Origin: Nocardia arthritidis NBRC 100137
Lineage (GTDB): Bacteria > Actinomycetota > Actinomycetes > Mycobacteriales > Mycobacteriaceae
Assembly: GCF_001612765.1 (NCBI RefSeq)
Contig: NZ_BDBB01000058.1
Location: 1 to 39,406, forward strand
Direction: 5' to 3'
Length of the DNA: 39,406 nucleotides
Position 1 is the stretch's first letter; each line of letters begins with the position of its first letter. Under the pieces are notes generated by a model. The model was not told the origin of the DNA and did not search any database. It saw nothing but the letters and a program-made list of their open reading frames with translations. Shown in pieces: positions 38,399-39,406 of the stretch. The translations under genes were made by a program, and so were the position numbers.

Positions 38399-39406
38399 TC
38401 AGGCGACGGCGCGCACGGCCGCGGCGGCCGCGGCGGCCCGGTCCTCGTCGATCAGGCCGACGCGCGTGCGCCGATCCAGCAGATCCCCGGCCTCGAGCGC
38501 CCCCTCGTGGGAGACCGCGAACGCGAATTCGGCGGCGAGCACGTCGATGCCGGGCGCCACCGGCTCGGCGAGCGACGGATCGCGGCGCGCCGCGGCCAGC
38601 ACGGTGGCCGCCTCACTGCCGTAGCGCTCGATCAGCACGGGCGGGGCGTCGATGCGGTCGCGCGCCGCGCCGGAGACCGCACCCACCAGCGGCAGCCGCC
38701 GGGTGCGGCACGGTCCCGCGGCGAGGTCGCCGTGCGCGACCGCGGCGTCGATCACGTCCTCGGCCATCTTCCGGTAGGTGGTGAGTTTGCCCCCGACGAT
38801 GGTGATGATCCCGGTCGGGGAACGCAGCACCGCGTGCTTGCGGGAGATGTCGGCCGTGCTGTCGTCGGCGGTCTGCAACAGGGGACGTAATCCGGCATAT
38901 GAGCCGCGAATATCGTCGCGGGTCAACGGCTCACGCAGGGCGGGATTGATGGTGTCGAGCAGGAAACCGATCTCGTCGTCGGTGGGCTTCGGCTCGTCGG
39001 GTACCGGGCCGGGCGCGTCCTCGTCGGTCAAGCCGAGATACACCCGGCCGTGCGCGGCGGGAAACGCGAAGACGAAGCGGCCGACGCTGCCGGGCACCGG
39101 CACGGTCAGCGCCGCGGTGAGGCCACCGAAGGACGCGGCGGAGAACACCAGATGGGTGCCGCGGCTCGGACGCAGCCGGATGCTCGGATCCACCTGATCC
39201 GCCCAGACGCCGGTGGCGTTCACCACGGTGCGCGGTCGCACCGCGAGGGTCTCGCCGGTGCGGGTGTCGCGTAGGGTCGCCGAATTCCCGGTCACCTCGC
39301 TCGCTTCGACGCGGGTCAAGATCCGCGCGCCGTGGGCCGCCGCGGTGCGGGCCAGCGCGACGACCAGGCGCGCGTCGTCGACCAGTTGCCCGTCCCATGC
39401 CTGGAG
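38399..39406 (-). CDS. glpD: FAD-dependent glycerol-3-phosphate dehydrogenase (C-terminal part)
   Basis: About 336 residues; the frame runs off the right edge, so the N-terminal FAD-binding GxGxxG region is missing. The edge codons read WDGQLVDDARLVVALARTAA, typical of GlpD. Other signatures: VVNATGVWADQVD, RPSRGTHLVF, YLGLTDEDAPGP, SYAGLRPLL, ISRKHAV and GIITIVGGKLTTYRKMAEDV (the last two are diagnostic). Membrane-associated enzyme that oxidises glycerol 3-phosphate to dihydroxyacetone phosphate and passes electrons to quinone. The Ala-rich C-terminus is normal for this GC content. Confidence 0.94.
   Translation of the reverse strand, partial: LQAWDGQLVDDARLVVALARTAAAHGARILTRVEASEVTGNSATLRDTRTGETLAVRPRTVVNATGVWADQVDPSIRLRPSRGTHLVFSAASFGGLTAALTVPVPGSVGRFVFAFPAAHGRVYLGLTDEDAPGPVPDEPKPTDDEIGFLLDTINPALREPLTRDDIRGSYAGLRPLLQTADDSTADISRKHAVLRSPTGIITIVGGKLTTYRKMAEDVIDAAVAHGDLAAGPCRTRRLPLVGAVSGAARDRIDAPPVLIERYGSEAATVLAAARRDPSLAEPVAPGIDVLAAEFAFAVSHEGALEAGDLLDRRTRVGLIDEDRAAAAAAAVRAVA

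Noticed and set aside
1..39406. CRISPR arrays, insertion sequences, integrases, attachment sites
   Set aside because: No regularly spaced direct repeats, transposase or recombinase genes, or target-site duplications seen.

Overview
The window is about 39.4 kb of GC-rich actinobacterial chromosome. It carries PknG with an N-terminal rubredoxin domain, a mycobacterial-type integration host factor (mIHF), the tig-clpP1-clpP2-clpX cluster, a large NAD-glutamate dehydrogenase, and many genes that look leaderless (a -10 box 5-7 nt before ATG). Together these point to Mycobacteriales; Nocardia is my best guess, inferred from gene content without any search. I see no phage, plasmid, insertion sequence, rRNA, tRNA or CRISPR. 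Both edges cut genes: NAD-glutamate dehydrogenase on the left (5' end missing) and FAD glycerol-3-phosphate dehydrogenase on the right (5' end missing).

Layout. 1-7.4 kb: glutamate/asparagine metabolism and its likely control, with the gdh C-terminus, an SPFH/zinc-ribbon protein, an AnsP-like permease and PknG. 7.4-9.5 kb: DUF1707 protein, MerR regulator, DHFR/RibD-like reductase. 9.6-14.7 kb: two tandem paralogous ATPase/LuxR regulators of about 845 aa. 14.8-16.2 kb: three small, probably exported, unknown proteins, two of them coupled by an ATGA overlap. 16.8-20.9 kb: phosphoketolase, TetR regulator and a histidine-rich membrane protein, all on the minus strand. 21-26.6 kb: FKBP lipoprotein, trigger factor, ClpP1, ClpP2 and ClpX (protein folding and degradation). 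26.7-28.5 kb: a degenerate STAS protein, an orphan L7/L12-C-terminal-domain protein and a coiled-coil membrane protein. 28.7-30.6 kb: AraC regulator, true ketosteroid isomerase and an AhpD/CMD-family protein. 30.9-36.6 kb: mIHF, a membrane protein, FdhD with its molybdopterin oxidoreductase partner, and an FHA protein followed by a decayed copy of its own tail. 37.1-39.4 kb: TetR, GNAT, GlpD.

Most notable signals. (1) A roughly 26-bp palindrome (half-sites AAYGTRCCGYTA and TARCGGYACRTT, separated by 2 nt) occurs five times, always between genes, at 3086, 3202, 8750, 15382 and 16294. It looks like the operator of an unidentified regulator linking an amino-acid permease, a reductase and small exported proteins. 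(2) A ketosteroid isomerase with the full catalytic triad has a perfect match to the KstR consensus 17 nt before its start. (3) PknG carries a threefold 18-residue repeat with TEV motifs in its N-terminal tail, which in relatives is the FHA-docking tail, and lies near gdh, a target of the PknG-GarA switch. (4) A 63-codon, apparently leaderless upstream ORF overlaps the tig start codon by GTGA. (5) An 87%-identical 93-bp duplicate of the end of the FHA gene lies just beyond its stop codon.
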